From: Sclerodactyla briareus
Taxonomy: Eukaryota; Echinodermata; Holothuroidea; Dendrochirotida; Sclerodactylidae
Direction of reading: 5' to 3'
Length of the DNA stretch: 64,000 nucleotides
Assembly: GCA_026419785.1 (NCBI GenBank)
Contig: JAODTK010005561.1
Location: 124,001-188,000, forward strand
The notes under the pieces are model-generated. The model was not told where the DNA came from. It searched no databases and saw only the letters and a list, made by a program, of their open reading frames with translations. This document shows positions 1-13,700 of the stretch, one piece after another (the stretch's first letter is position 1; every line of letters starts with the position of its first letter). Both the position numbers and the translations under genes were made by a program.

Positions 1-1150
1 TCCCACACTCGGCTCTGCCATTGACCATATTGCAAACTGCATTGTTGACCTATCCCACACTTCCCTTGACCGTATCCCCACACTTTATTTTTTGGGTATA
101 CTTGCCGCAAGGATCGACTCCTATTCAAGTCCCAGCAAGGTTGCGGACCTGGATAACTGCATCTATATTGGTCAGCCTGGCAAATCCCTCACCAACAACA
201 CGGAATAAGCTATGCCTCTTTGGCAGTACTTTAATGTTGAGGTGGGGGTACTCACACGCAGACGGCAACTGCACTTGCCCTACCCCTCGTTTGTCCCTGC
301 TCCAATCCCTTGTGGCTAACACCCACAAGAAGGCACAGGTACCTTTTTTTAGTCTCTTTGGTACGACCCGACGGGGAATCGAACCCCCGTCTCTGGCATT
401 CTCAGGTGGAAGGCCGACGCTCTACCACTGTGCCAACCACCATTGACATATTCCATTCCACACAGCCGTTGACCATTCCCCACACTGCCCTTGAACGCAT
501 CATACCACACTGTCATTATCATATTCCACACTGCCATTGATCCTCTCCCCCATGCCATTGATCATACCCACACTGCCATTGATCATAGCCCCCTACACGG
601 CCATTGATCATATCCCACACTGCCATTGACCATAATCCTCCCCATGCATTGATCACTCCCACCTGCCATTTGAAAAAATCTCTCCCACATGCCATTGAGC
701 ATCTCCCACACTGCTGCCATCGACCATATCCCACACTGCAGTGAGCAGATCCCAACTGCCATTGATCATCTCCCACATTGCCATTGATCATATCCCACAC
801 TGCTATTTATCAGCCCACACTGCCATTGATCATATCCCACACTGCATTGATCATCGCCCCACGGCCCATTGATCATCTCCACATGCCATTGATCATATCC
901 CACACTGCTATTTTTCATATCCCACACTGCTATTGATCATATCCCACACTGCATTGATCATATCCCACACTGCCATTGCTCATCTCCCACACTGCCATTG
1001 ATCATATCCCACACTGCCATGATCATATCCCACACTGCATTGATCAAGCCCCACACTGCCATTGATCATATCCCACCTGCCATTGATCATATCCCACCTG
1101 CCATTGACCATATCCCACACTGCCATTGATCTCTCCCCCTCCACCTGCCA
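1..1150. repeat. 22-bp minisatellite interrupted by a SINE
   Basis: Degenerate tandem copies of a 22-bp unit (CATATCCCACACTGCCATTGAT) fill roughly 1-90 and 440-1150. Many copies have lost one or two bases. A tRNA-derived SINE at about 134-446 sits inside the array. The array ends about 60 bp before the acceptor of the first visible exon, so it lies in an intron. Confidence 0.9.
134..446 (-). mobile_element. tRNA-derived SINE, family A, copy 1
   Basis: On the minus strand the element begins with a tRNA-like head: an A-box-like TGGCACAGTGGTAGAGC followed by a B box GGTTCGATTCC. A body follows that recurs at 42275-42573. The shared body includes the region ending near 134 (an AGCAAGG..GACCTGGATA stretch). 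It is not a functional tRNA because the cloverleaf body cannot be completed. It interrupts the 22-bp minisatellite. Confidence 0.8.
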
Positions 1151-1212
1151 TTACATATACTACATTGATTGAATATATAATTTTTTCCTTCTTTCTTACC
1201 ATCCATGATCAG

Positions 1213-1792
1213 TTCCACCTAAGTTCGAAGCTTCATTCCTTGAGCCGATCATCGCCAAAGTTGGTGAAACTGTCAGGATAGAGCTGCCCTACACTGGGTT
1301 CCCTGTACCAGAGGCTAAGTGGAGCAGAGATGGTAAACCCTTATCTCGATCAGCAAGGTCCGCTTTGAGACCATGGAACACTTTGTGATCCTCACGCAGG
1401 AATGTCAACCGTGAAGACAGCGGACACTACTCTGTGAAGATCACAAACCAGGCTGGCAGTGACACAGCTACTGTAGAAGTCCCCAGGTGTGACCCAGCCG
1501 TCTCCGCCCCAGGGGCCCCTGGAGATGTCTGACGTCACTGTGTCATCAGTCACATTGTCCTGGCGACCCCCGAAGGACGACGGTGGGAGCCGCATCGTGA
1601 ACTACATCATCGAGAAGAAGGGTGACCTGGATATGAGTGGAAGCCTGTCACAGATGATAACATTGTGAACCTCACATACACGGTAAAAGGGTTAAGGTCA
1701 GCAAGGAGTACTTGTTCAGGATCAGGGCCCAGAACCGTTTGGTGTCAGCGAGCCAAGTGAGGGTCAGGAGATCACCTCCATTGAACAGTTTG
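1213..1792 (+). CDS. Exon: Ig domain followed by FN3 domain
   Basis: The acceptor is at 1211-1212 and the donor GTGAGT at 1793. The first half reads as an I-set Ig: PPKFEASFLEPIIAKVGETV, then a W strand (EAKWSRDGKPL) and the F-strand signature EDSGHYSVKITNQAG. The second half is FN3, with TLSWRPPKDDGGSRIVNYII and YLFRIRAQNR before SEPSE. Several one-base losses break the frame, for example in the F-G-V codons near 1740 and in the DP-G-Y region near 1630. The phase-1 junction to the next exon gives QFDVPGQP. Confidence 0.88.
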
Positions 1793-4700
1793 GTGAGTGA
1801 CAAAAATTGGGCAATATACTGGTGGTTTTGTTTGATGAAATTTGCAGCGGACAATTTATAAGAGTTGTCTGCTATTATAGGAAGAAACTGAGAAGGATCC
1901 AATGTTGTTCTGCTACTCCCTGTATATTCATGTGTCAGGGTGATAGTTTGTCTCAAATTATTGGAATTTTCATTGTTCCTTCATCTGTAATGTATAATAT
2001 TCATCCAGAAGCTAATTGGGGACCTATGAGGAGTTTAACTTTTATTACCTGCTGCCAAGATTGTCGCAAGGTCTACTGGTTCCTATGATCTGCATAGTCT
2101 CTGTGATATTATGGAGTGAAGTTAGGACTACTAGTATCAAACATATATTAGTTAAATTGTTGGAAAATTATTTTTATTTATTTATTGTACCTTTTTATTT
2201 TTATAGAACTGTGCATTTCTTCTCTCAGATGTTCCTGGACAGCCATCAGCCACCAGAGGTCTCCAAGATTACCGCCGAATCCGGCATACATCTCATGGAA
2301 AGCCCCCACCAGGGTTGGATGGGGGTGCCAGGATCATCGGGTACACCATCGAGATGCGTACTGCCACCAGTCCAGCGGGTGAGGCGCCCTCACCCCCAAC
2401 CCGACACCCATACACCCCCCGCTTGTCAACGGGGGCAGAATACGAGTTCAGGGTGATTGCTGTGAACCGTGTAGGGCCAGGAGAGCCCAGTGCACCATCT
2501 CACACCGTCAAAATTGAAGCCTGCTGGTATGTGCAAACGATGCATCATCGAAAATGTATTTATGTGGTTATCTATTCATTAGTTTATTTATTATAGCAAT
2601 ATTGGAAAATCTTGTTAGGACAAATCAGGTTTCTATTTGTTAAATTGAAATTTTGTGTTAATACTGTTCCAAATATTGAGTTCCTGACATGCATATATTC
2701 TGTCTGAAGATGACTTCAGTTGACTAAGACAATATTAATTTTCTCTTTTGTAGTTTGCTCCCAAGTTTGACTTGGACCTCAAATACCTCCGACCAATCAC
2801 CGTCCGTGCTGGTGCCACTTTGAAGGTAGATGCTCCCTACACAGCCACACCCTTACCCACTGTCTCCTGGGAGCGAGACCATACCCCACTGGAGAAATCG
2901 TACCGCATGTCAGCCATTTTGGGGGGGGACACAGACGACTTAGGCTCGACACTGACTGTGATGACTGCGGAACGTGGAGACAGTGGCACTTACACAATAA
3001 CCGCCAAGAACAAAGCTGGCGAAGACAAGTCACTGGTCGAGGTCAAGGTCGTTGATCGACCTGGACCCCCAACGGGACCACTGCACGTAAGTTCAACCCC
3101 CACCCATTTATCCAAATTAACTGTCTGTGTAGTGTGTTAGGCTGCAATAGGATTGATTGAAGAATAGCACATCTGGATCAGTCGACCAAGCGACGAGCTG
3201 CCCATTGCTTTCAGTAGCGTGTCTGGCTCCAACGGGAATGAAAACCTGGAGATATCAAGAAAGTTGCGGACAGTGACAAAGTGAGAGGATGAAGAAAAAA
3301 AAGAAGCAGGGTTTTTCGCTATGCAGCGAATAGAGAACAAAAAAAGATGACATGGCAACTGTGCCTCATGTAGGGATCATGCACCTACCCCTATGGTAGA
3401 AGCATCACTGTGACATGGACAAACAGGTATAATCAGCCAAATAAAATTTCATCTGGAGGGAATGTTATCAAGAGAAACAGGCTTCCCCTTTTCCCTCCCG
3501 AACAGATAAGGATCGATTGATTCAGTGACTTTGTCATGGGTGGTTGTAGGAATACACTATTTCACTTCCGATGATAGTAGAATCCTCATATCTTGGGTCT
3601 TCTTGATATGCGGATTCCCACTCAATCAGGGTCTCCATTGTAATTCATCCAAAGTTAATCATCGTTGATTCTGATTGTGTTAAGTGTCATCACATTGAGG
3701 TTTTTTCACCGAGCATTATCGAAGTCACTCGTTTAAGTTACTCCCCAGTTCGTTACTAATAGCACTAGCTCCATATAGGGTCCAGCTTTGGGATCTTGGA
3801 ATGCATTCTGGGTCTGGAGTTTTCAATTGCATTGACGCCACACATCAGAATTTCCAGACACTGTTTGTCACGGCTGTACCATGCTACCATCCTGCTAGAG
3901 ATGGGTAGTAACCAGATCAAGATATATTAATTATGCTAGCGCTCCAGTTACATCCTAGCTCCCAGTGTGACCATGTTGATCAGTAATTCCGTCCCTATCC
4001 CGGTTTCTGGCTTTGATTTCAACTGACTTCACCCTCTTGTGGTACCATTTAACCCCCTCCTCTGAACATGTACCCTAGTTCAACATTCCAACCATGTTTA
4101 TCATCATCATACTGCTAGATAAACCTTTTCCCTCTCATGGACCCCCTGCCGATGCTGGTAACCAATTTACTTGTTACATCCAGATATGGTAAATATCTAG
4201 TCCATCTATCCTAGTATCCTATGCAACATTCTAACCTGCTGATCAACGTCTCCACTTTCAGGTTTCTGGACTTGGCGTCACAGACGCCACCCTGTCGTGG
4301 TACCCCCCCTGCTGATGATGGCGGTAGCCCCATATCTGGGTACATTCTGGAGGTCCGGGACACGCCGTCTCGGGTCTGGAGCAAGGTTTCCAGTTTCATC
4401 GGTGCGACATCCTATCGTGTCAGCAGCCTCAAGGAGGGCAAAGAGTACCAGTTCAGAGTCAGAGCGGAGAACAAGTATGGTGTCAGTGAACTCTGGAGGG
4501 CGAAAATGTCACACCTAAATCAGACTTTGGTAAGTCAGGGTTTCAATTTTTTTACGAGTACTGCTGAAAGCTTTGGGCCTGATGTACCAAGAAATGATGC
4601 TTTCAGTGAGCAGGCATATGTTGGGGGTCCTCAACCCCCCACCACCATCTCCACCCACTACTACCATTTCCACCACCTACCACCATCTCCACCCACTACT

Positions 4701-7700
4701 ACCATTTCCACCACCTACCACCATCTCCAATGTATCTACCACCAGTATCACAATGACTCTCCAGGGCACTATCTGAAGTTTCAAACAACAACAAGATTTT
4801 TTTTTATAATAGCGCCGAACAAACTATTAACAATAATTCCCGTAGCGCTCAACATACAAGTAAAAACTACAAAGATACGCTCTTGTAAAAGGTAGGTCTT
4901 AAGAGAGGATTTAATGGTGTCCACAGTATTGCATAACTTTACCTGGTCTGGAAGTGAGTTTCACGAATACGGCGCACTGAACGAAAAGGTCCTCGATCCA
5001 TAAGTCTGTGTTTTGAACCGAGGGGTGAGTAGCATTTGAGTGTTATTCGAGCGGAGTGAACGTGCGAGGCCGACTGGAGATGGAGCAAATCGCAGAGGTA
5101 GCTTGGGCTCTTGTAGTGTAGACACCTGAACACCATCAGGAGAGATTTGTAGTCAATTCGTTCATGTATAGGGAGCCAGTGGAATTCAAGACTTCATAGA
5201 TACAATCACAGATGGGCATAGTTTTTTGGATTTTTACAGAAGTTTGAGGAATTTTGAGGTCATCAAAAGTGGAATCATACAAACCAAAGTTTGACATATA
5301 CCCACAAGGGTTATTAAATATGAACTACATTCGGTCAGTGGAAAGAAATGGAGGTCGTTCTGAGGTCACCAGTTGACACATTATGCAATTTGCTGTTTGT
5401 TGTTTTGGTGATGTTATACTGACCCCTTCTCTATATGGTGGTAGGGCTGTGGAGCCATTGCCGTACTTCTCGTGCTAATGAAGGTTCTCTTCAAACTGTC
5501 AACATTCGTTAATCAATGTTTGTTGGTGATTCACTTGTAATGTGAAACTCTATAAATCATTATTTCCTCAATTTTTTAGGTGTCCCAGCTACTCCAGGAC
5601 CCTGACAGTCAAGCCATTCGGTGAAGACCACTTTGAGTTTTCATGGACCCCACCACCAAGCGACAGGGGCGTCCCCATTGAGGGGTACATTATAGAGAAA
5701 CTAGAGCCCCCTCAGACCAGCTGGCAGAGGGCCACACCCACCCCCATCACTGACACCACCATTCAAGTTGCCACGCCCAATAAGGTTGCGACTACCGAGT
5801 TTCCGAGTGATTCCGACAATGAGGTAGCGGTCTGAAGTCGTCCTGTCACTCTGGGTGAGCCCATGAGAGGGCAGGGAAACAGGGTTAGACTTTAAAATAC
5901 CAATTTTTCTTCAAGTATAGTGAAACATAAGAAAAAATGAGTCTGTGGCTGAAATAGTTGAATTTGCTGACACTGTCTTTGCCTGTTACATGAAAGTGCA
6001 AAAATGAGAAATTGTACTGTCTTGCAAATCGAGTACAATGTGTAATGAGAACACGCAGATGTATCGTGAAGTAGGAAGAGGTACTTGAATACATGGGAAT
6101 CCAGGTGTATTATGAAGCATTATCAACCATATTCAGAGGTACTTGAATACATTGAAATTCAGGTGTATTATGAAGCATTATCAACCATATTCAGAGATAC
6201 TTGAATACATGGGAATCCAGGTGTATTATGAAGCATTATCAACCATATTCAGAGGTACTTGAATACATGGGAATCCAGGTGTATTATGAAGCATTATCAA
6301 CCATATTCAGAGGTACTTGAATACATAAAACATTCAGGTGTACTTTGTAGCATGTCAACCATATCAGAGGTACTGACTCGTCTTTAGCCATACACAAAAT
6401 ACTGGGAATGGATTTGAAAAAGAGGATTCATGTTACAGGCCAGACTACAAGTGTGTCATATCGCTTTAAACATTGTTTTAATAATCATAATTTATGGAAG
6501 TACCTATTCATCGAGCATTCAACAGAATATGTCATTACTTACTTTATGTGATATTTTTTGGGTCAATTACAGTGCGCCACCGAAATTGATATTCGACCAA
6601 GTATTCCACATGGACAGTTACAAGTTCCAGCTGGGTCCCGATGAAGGTGGACCTCCCGTACAGGGGGGTCCCTCCGCCTAAAGCTTCATGGTACAAGAAT
6701 GACCCCGCCCGATACTGGATCCCCACACGGAGCCGGCTCCACTTCAGCCCCCATAGCGTGGGCCTCCAATACAGAGACAATCCGTGATGACACAGGATAT
6801 ACAGGGTACACCTAGCCAACGCTTGGAGAAGACAAGACACAATTCAGAGTTGCTATTCTGGGTGAGTTCCCTTTTGCGGGATGAGAGCTTGCCCGGCAAT
6901 TCCATGATAATGCTCCATTCTACAATGGATTGATGCTGTTTTTACTATGTAGAATTGGATTATAATGAGTATGCAAAGTTTTTGTAATTGTGTGATGTCC
7001 AAGTGCGAGGCTACTCAAGGACTGTGCGCATCAGATGTTCAACATGGCCTATGGAAGAAGAAATGCCCCCCCACCCGCACTGTAAGGCAATTGCATTCAT
7101 GGATTGATATCACATGCACAAATAATGGAACTCTTTTGCTCCAGTTGCGCTACTAGGATTTGTCTCCGCCAGCCAGCCTACATTTCCAAGTCCGAGTAAC
7201 AGAAACTGTATGTTGCTGATACAAAGGTCACTCAGCAAATGCAATTGCTCGTCATTGGTTGAACTTGTTGGGCGACATTTTTTCAATTCATATAGTTACA
7301 TGCAATTACCCACCATTGCCTTTCCAATTGATATAACGTTCGTGGATACAGAGCTCTTAAAGGGAAATTCCAGCCTAAAATATTTAAACATGGTCATATG
7401 ATTGTGCATTGAAAATTTCGCCAATCAAACTTTGTTCATGTTCATAGCATGATCCGTTATAAAGTATGATTTTAACAAATAATCACTGCTAATTTGGCCA
7501 ATTTGCAAATTGGCAACATTTGATGTGTCATTTCCTACCCAATTTGAGAGAACATGTTAAGAAATATGTCTTCCCTATGATTGGTAGATATGACGTCACA
7601 TAAAGGTTGCCAGTTTGCCGAAATCAGCAAATTATATGGAAATTTGAGGAAGCCCATATCTTCCACCAACCGAACATGATATGAACCTGGAACAAAGTGA

Positions 7701-10700
7701 TATTTGAATGATTTGTTATTCTCTGCAACATAAGAAGAGTAATAATTTGCCTAGAATTTTCCCTTTCAAACCTTGCACCTACCACTTCTACTCACTTCAT
7801 ACTCCACACAGTCACCCAGTCACATCAGAGAAGACAAGGCAAAGTCCGTCAGTCTCAATCACATGGGACAATATCCTCTCCCTTGCCATCACTCACTCAC
7901 CTCCTCTTCCCTACATTCTCCCACCTCACACTTATTTAAGTCAAGCCGCGGTTGACACGTATGCAAAACATCTAAGTATAGAACACAACACAGAGCTTGA
8001 GGATCGTTTATGGTGTAATAGTTTCAGACAGTTCTACACCAGACAGATTATTCATAAGCCATGGGGGAAAGCTGCAACAAAAAAGCTATGATGCAACCTT
8101 CAACTTGGCACTAAAACACAAACATTGTCTGAGGATTTGCTCAGTAGACTGGAGAAGTACTGGAAAAAATATATAAATGGCCCCTTCCTTCACTATAATA
8201 TATAGCGGCCACTGTCAGTGATATGGTCACTTGTTGTCGCAAATCATAATACTACCCGGCAAAATTTTATTCTAAAGATTATGACAGAGTCACTGTGCCT
8301 GTGTTATGTTCACCTGTTTTCTGGTCCTAAATATTTCAGACAAACCTGGACCACCAGAGGGCCCACTGAAGGAAAAGGCCTCACCAAAGGACTCGTGACC
8401 TATTCATGGCGCTATCCTATCGATGGATGGCGGCAGCCCCGTGACCAATTACATCCTGAGAAGCGGGACCTGGAGCGACTTTCATGCGTCGCCAGTCTCC
8501 TCTACTCAACGGACTGAGGACACTGTTACCGGACTCCGAGAGCACGTCAGATTATGGCTTCAGGTCCGGGCCGCAAAGCAGTATGGAGAGGACGCATGCC
8601 CATTGAAATGATAGAGCCTGGTCCTTGTTACGAGCACCTTCTGTAAGTTACTAATTGTTTTTGTCCAAATTGGGATAAATCTGGAAAGTATGCTGATAGT
8701 TGGTAATGTACTCCATATCAGAAATAATATAAACCAGGCACCATACCCAATTGAGGCTACAGTAAGGCTGCAGCGCCTGAACCCACTGCAGTCAACAAAA
8801 CTGAAAATCTAATCAATGAAGTCCATATTATCTATTTCATGGCATTGTTAGGCATTATTTTCACTAGACCAACACGCATGGTCAGTGGATTGACATCTGA
8901 TGTATGAGGCTGCTGGATTCAACCACACACAGGGGATATAGCATTATCATTAGTGCTGTTACCTGGTGGAGTGTATCTATGGCCTTTATTTGGCTCTTCA
9001 TGAGCAGTCGAGTACAGAAAACAATCCAGTGCAACGCAACTGGAAAACTGATAAATGTACTGTCTCCTTCATCCAATGGTTGATTACCAGAGCATTCATG
9101 TCTCTGATGAAGAGATTTTTTAAAATTTTCTCATTTTCTCCAATCTCATCGCTGTCCCCGATGCCCCAGTACCCAAGAGGTGTTTGGGGTCACTGATGAT
9201 TCAGTGACTCTCTCCTGGATATCACCAAGGAGCGACGGAGGCTCACCCATCACTGGGTATCTGGTGGAGATGAAGGAGTCACGGGGACCCGGTGGATCCG
9301 TGCCACCAGGAAACCCATCCTCAACACCAACGTCACAATCCCCAGCCTCTCACAGGGCAAGGAATACAATTTCCGAGTCATGCGGCACGACATTGGACAG
9401 AGTGAGGCGGGACCTAGCTCCTTGCCAGTCCTAGTCCGAGCGCCTGAAGGTAATTAACTTCAATATTTTGAGCGAAACTAGGAGCCCTGTCCACATGCTT
9501 CTGGATGGACACCAGCGATGAGGTAGAAGCCTGAAAATCACCACTACACATGGTGTGCCGGAATGCTAATCAGGCCCCCCAACCTAATAATCCTAGGCAA
9601 TCCAATTACTCCCAGCAACATACAAGAAAATCCATTTGCAGAGCAGCTTCTCACCCAAAACAGGTGATAAGTCTGATTGAAATGATGAACACAAATACAC
9701 CCCTGTGGGGTAGGCCTAAAGACTCTGGTATACTCTTATACTGTGGTTCGTCCATGATCCTGGATAGAATATTATGCAAATAGAGCTTCCTGATCAAAAA
9801 AACAACATCTTCAAACAGAAATTCGTCGATATTAAGAGACAGTTAAAATAGAAACCAATCTTTAATTATGTGATGTTTTTCTTGGCAAAGATCACGATGT
9901 GTACCATTTGGTCCAGGGGGCAAGAAATGCATTCTGTCATTCATATTCTTTTTTTTTTTTGGACTTCCGTTGAAGCATTTTTATACTCAGATTGTCAAGT
10001 CTCATTCCTCCTCTGGTGCCTATCTATGTTTCATAACACTCCCACTTTGAAGCCTGCATTGGTCTGTACTACAAGTTGCGCTATTCACAACTTGCAACTA
10101 CCAACAAAACAGAGCTCACAGACCACATGGCGCCAATTATAGCCAAACACTTGCTAGAAGCAATCCCAGTATCTGGGAGCTACATGAGCTGCGTGTTTTC
10201 CATCACTGCCTGCTTTATTCACTATCTCACACTTCATACTCCACTTGATTTGGTTCTATCTACGGTTACGAAGCCAACTGAGATTCACACTCAAGGAACC
10301 CTGACCGTATTGATCGTGGATGAGCACCGGCGATAACTCGCCTTCTCTTCTTAACTAAGTGCTCAGATTTATATCGAGGCAGGTGGTGTAACCAATTCCA
10401 ACCTGCCTCCCAGGACCGCCACTTCACTCCCCATTCGAAAGGACTCTCAGTGAACTCCAGGACCCGACCACTTTCTGGGAACATGGAGGAGCGGGAGTTC
10501 AAGTTAAACATGATGACTTCACAGCAGATCGACAAGAACTTATTGCAAATATCCCGTAACAAACCCAGTAACCCCAGTAAAACCATGAAGTGAAGACCAA
10601 GACCTCGCAAATCGCAACTGCGAGTGCAGCCACCTAGAGAAAATTGTCTGATGAATTCGAACCCGGAATATTTTGGTCGTAAAGTGTCACTCATCATCTG

Positions 10701-13700
10701 GGTGATTCGTCAGAAGGAGCGATTACTCTAATTCGTCAGAAGTAACGAATTTAGAAATCGGCCAAGTTTCATTTCACCATGAATATGCATGAGTAGTCTT
10801 ACTACAGCTGGCCTAAATAGTGATAGCATACACTAGTTGCGAATCGTGAGAGGTCCAGGTAATAGCTATTTTAGTAAATACTTGCAAACCACCAGGTGTG
10901 TGGGCTCACGTAATAGTTTCACGATACTCATGTAAAAGTATTAAGTATGAAGGTAATGCTGACACCGTACGCTTCGATATTACGTACGTACTTACGTACG
11001 TTTCTAGAACCAGTATTTACCGGGTGGTATGTAGTAAATTGAAGTGGTTACACTAACATAACATGGAACGTGATACTGACTCATTTCTTTCAGCCATGAA
11101 AAACAGTATGTGGTATTTGCTTGCGCGTTAATATCACGTATGGTAATATTTTTCACATAAGCAACTCAACGTGCGTACGTAAACAATATCTTTTATCGAC
11201 ATACTGTAGAACGGATACGCACCAAATGTTGTATGTGTTATTTTAATGGGGACACGGCAATATGACCACGTAGGTTGCGAGTTACGGATACATAGACGAT
11301 ATATTACGTACGTGCGACATATGTTGTATGTACATACGCTATAACCATTACACTGCTTAGGGCGAGTGGTGTGAATTAGATTTCAGTACTTACCTAACAA
11401 GTATACGCGAACGTTTGTTAGTGTACATAATACTTTTCGTACAATACGTATTGGCCCCGCGTATGGTATACTAATAAATAATACGTACGTGCATGTTTGA
11501 GATACTAATATCGATAGCGTTTCTGGAGAATGGCGTTTCCATTGGGTATTAACTTTTCCCATGATAGGGGGCCTAAGTGAATTTTATACCGCTCACTATT
11601 ATGCTAGCCTACGTCTCTTCAATCATGTATGCTAGCGTTACGTGGGCTACGTTCGGTATAACACATGATAACTACCATACGTAGCAAATGGAACATATAC
11701 CAGACTTTCGTCAATTCTTTCATTTTCCTTCAAGGCTTCATTTCTACCCGCTTCACACGTTCGAACACAACTGTTATTCTGACACAATCGCTCTATAGGA
11801 AACGACTGTGCTGGTTCTATTTCGCATTACAATCGTTTGGATTACCATCAATCTTTCAATATTTAAAAAAAACAGCATGGGGACTCTTCTCTAACAGGAC
11901 AAGGCTTTTCCGTGTGAATATGATGCCATCTCACAAATATTACCTTTCTACGATTTTATACAGACACACACGGAGTGTGAAGAAGGTTTTAAAAGCCACT
12001 CATTGACATTCCACACAAAGTCAGAGGGAATTCCTGGTACTATAGTTTACAAATGGCGGCGCCACGCACAAGTAAGTTGTTAGAAGTAACGAATTATTCG
12101 TTCTTAGTTCGGGATGAATCACCCGACTGCTTATACCACTCTGCCTTTGGTTACGTCAATCCTCACCAGCCTTCCCAGCTACCATGTGCTACCTGACAAC
12201 CAACCTCATTGACCTGCCTAGAATATTACACCCACCCTGCCAACCCCTCAAAACTGTTAACGCATACTCAAACATTGACTATTTCACCCTGAACAGAAGC
12301 TGCCGAACTTCACTCCGGCAGCTGCAGGACACATGCCAAGGCTGATCAACTGTGGTTCTAGAGTGCCGGGTCTCAAACCCCAAGGCAAGAGGTCAAGTGG
12401 TTCAGCAAGAACGGCTTAGCATGTTCTTTCACCTATATGACTCAAGCAAGGTAACCTCCGAGGGCCAACGGAGGGCCTTACCATCAAACAGGTGGAGGCT
12501 AAGACTATGACTGTACACCTGCGATGTGGCAATGCAAAGGACCTCTGCTGAGCTCAGTCCTGGGTAAGTTTTCTTGGTTATGTTGGTCACTTCTACATTC
12601 AGTCATAACAATGAAATTATGCTGTAGGATAGGCAAGATAACCTACAGTTCAACATCAAATCACTTTGGAGAAATGTGCTGCTCGCATGTGCTCTTACCA
12701 CCTACCAACACTTTAAAGATGAGTTACTATTACTGTGCACCATTTTTCATTCCTGCATTCATCATCAGAGACAGTCAAAGTGAAAGGACTGTTTTTTCCG
12801 TTCTATTAAAATGGACCTCCATTGGCATTTGAATTCTGAAGATTGCTGGCTACACAAGTGCGAATTTACAACACAGGACCTTGGAGGGGTTCCAGGCTTT
12901 AGGCACTAGTTCTGACATGAACAGTGCCGTGGGAGTTCATATAAGGTTCCTTCATCTGTGGCTATTTGAATATCAGGAGTTTTCTGAAAAAAAATTATTT
13001 GCTAGTAGTAGTGGATTGTTCAGTTAGGAAGGTATGAAAACAATTGAAGCTTGTTGCATCACCCGTCACCCTATAATGTCCTCAATATTTTCCCGATGGT
13101 TATTTATTCGAGTTGGCAACTGTGTATTGAAAGAAGGACCCCTAGTCACCTTGGCAAGATATTTCACACCCGGGTAATTTGTTCTTGCCTAATATGAAAT
13201 AGCTGTTTATATGATGGTATATGCAATTAGTTGTGATCAATTACCAATAGTTAGCTGTAGGGGTCCATCATGCCTTCCTTTCCATTTTCAGCCGCACCTA
13301 AGATCAATCTAGACGTGCTACGTGACGTCATCACTCTGAAGGCCGGAAGCACACTACTATTCCAGTCGAATTCATGGGATGCCCACCCCATTCGTTGATT
13401 GGTATCACCAGAGTCGACGGATGGCTGACGACACCCGTACGACCATTGAAGACCGTGACGATCGAACCGTGACCGTCACTAATGTCAGACGAGAGGACAC
13501 GGGTGTCTACTCAGGACGTTGTTCAATGCGGCTGCACGTCAACTCTGGAAAATCCGCGTCAATGTCACGGTTAAAGAATGTTTAGGAGATTTTGTTCCTG
13601 AATATCTGTCTAATATTGAAAAATAGTTGTTATAAATATGTGTTTAAAAACAACCAAAAAGAAGCATCTCCCAAGAAACAAGCCACTACATAGCAGCAGC

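Noticed and set aside
356-445. tRNA gene on the minus strand
   Set aside because: A and B boxes are present but the anticodon arm and acceptor stem do not form, and the same head with a long body recurs at 42275; it is a SINE.
11665-12006. 113-residue open frame inside the TACGTA-rich element
   Set aside because: No transposase or other signature; the length is not remarkable for AT-rich DNA.
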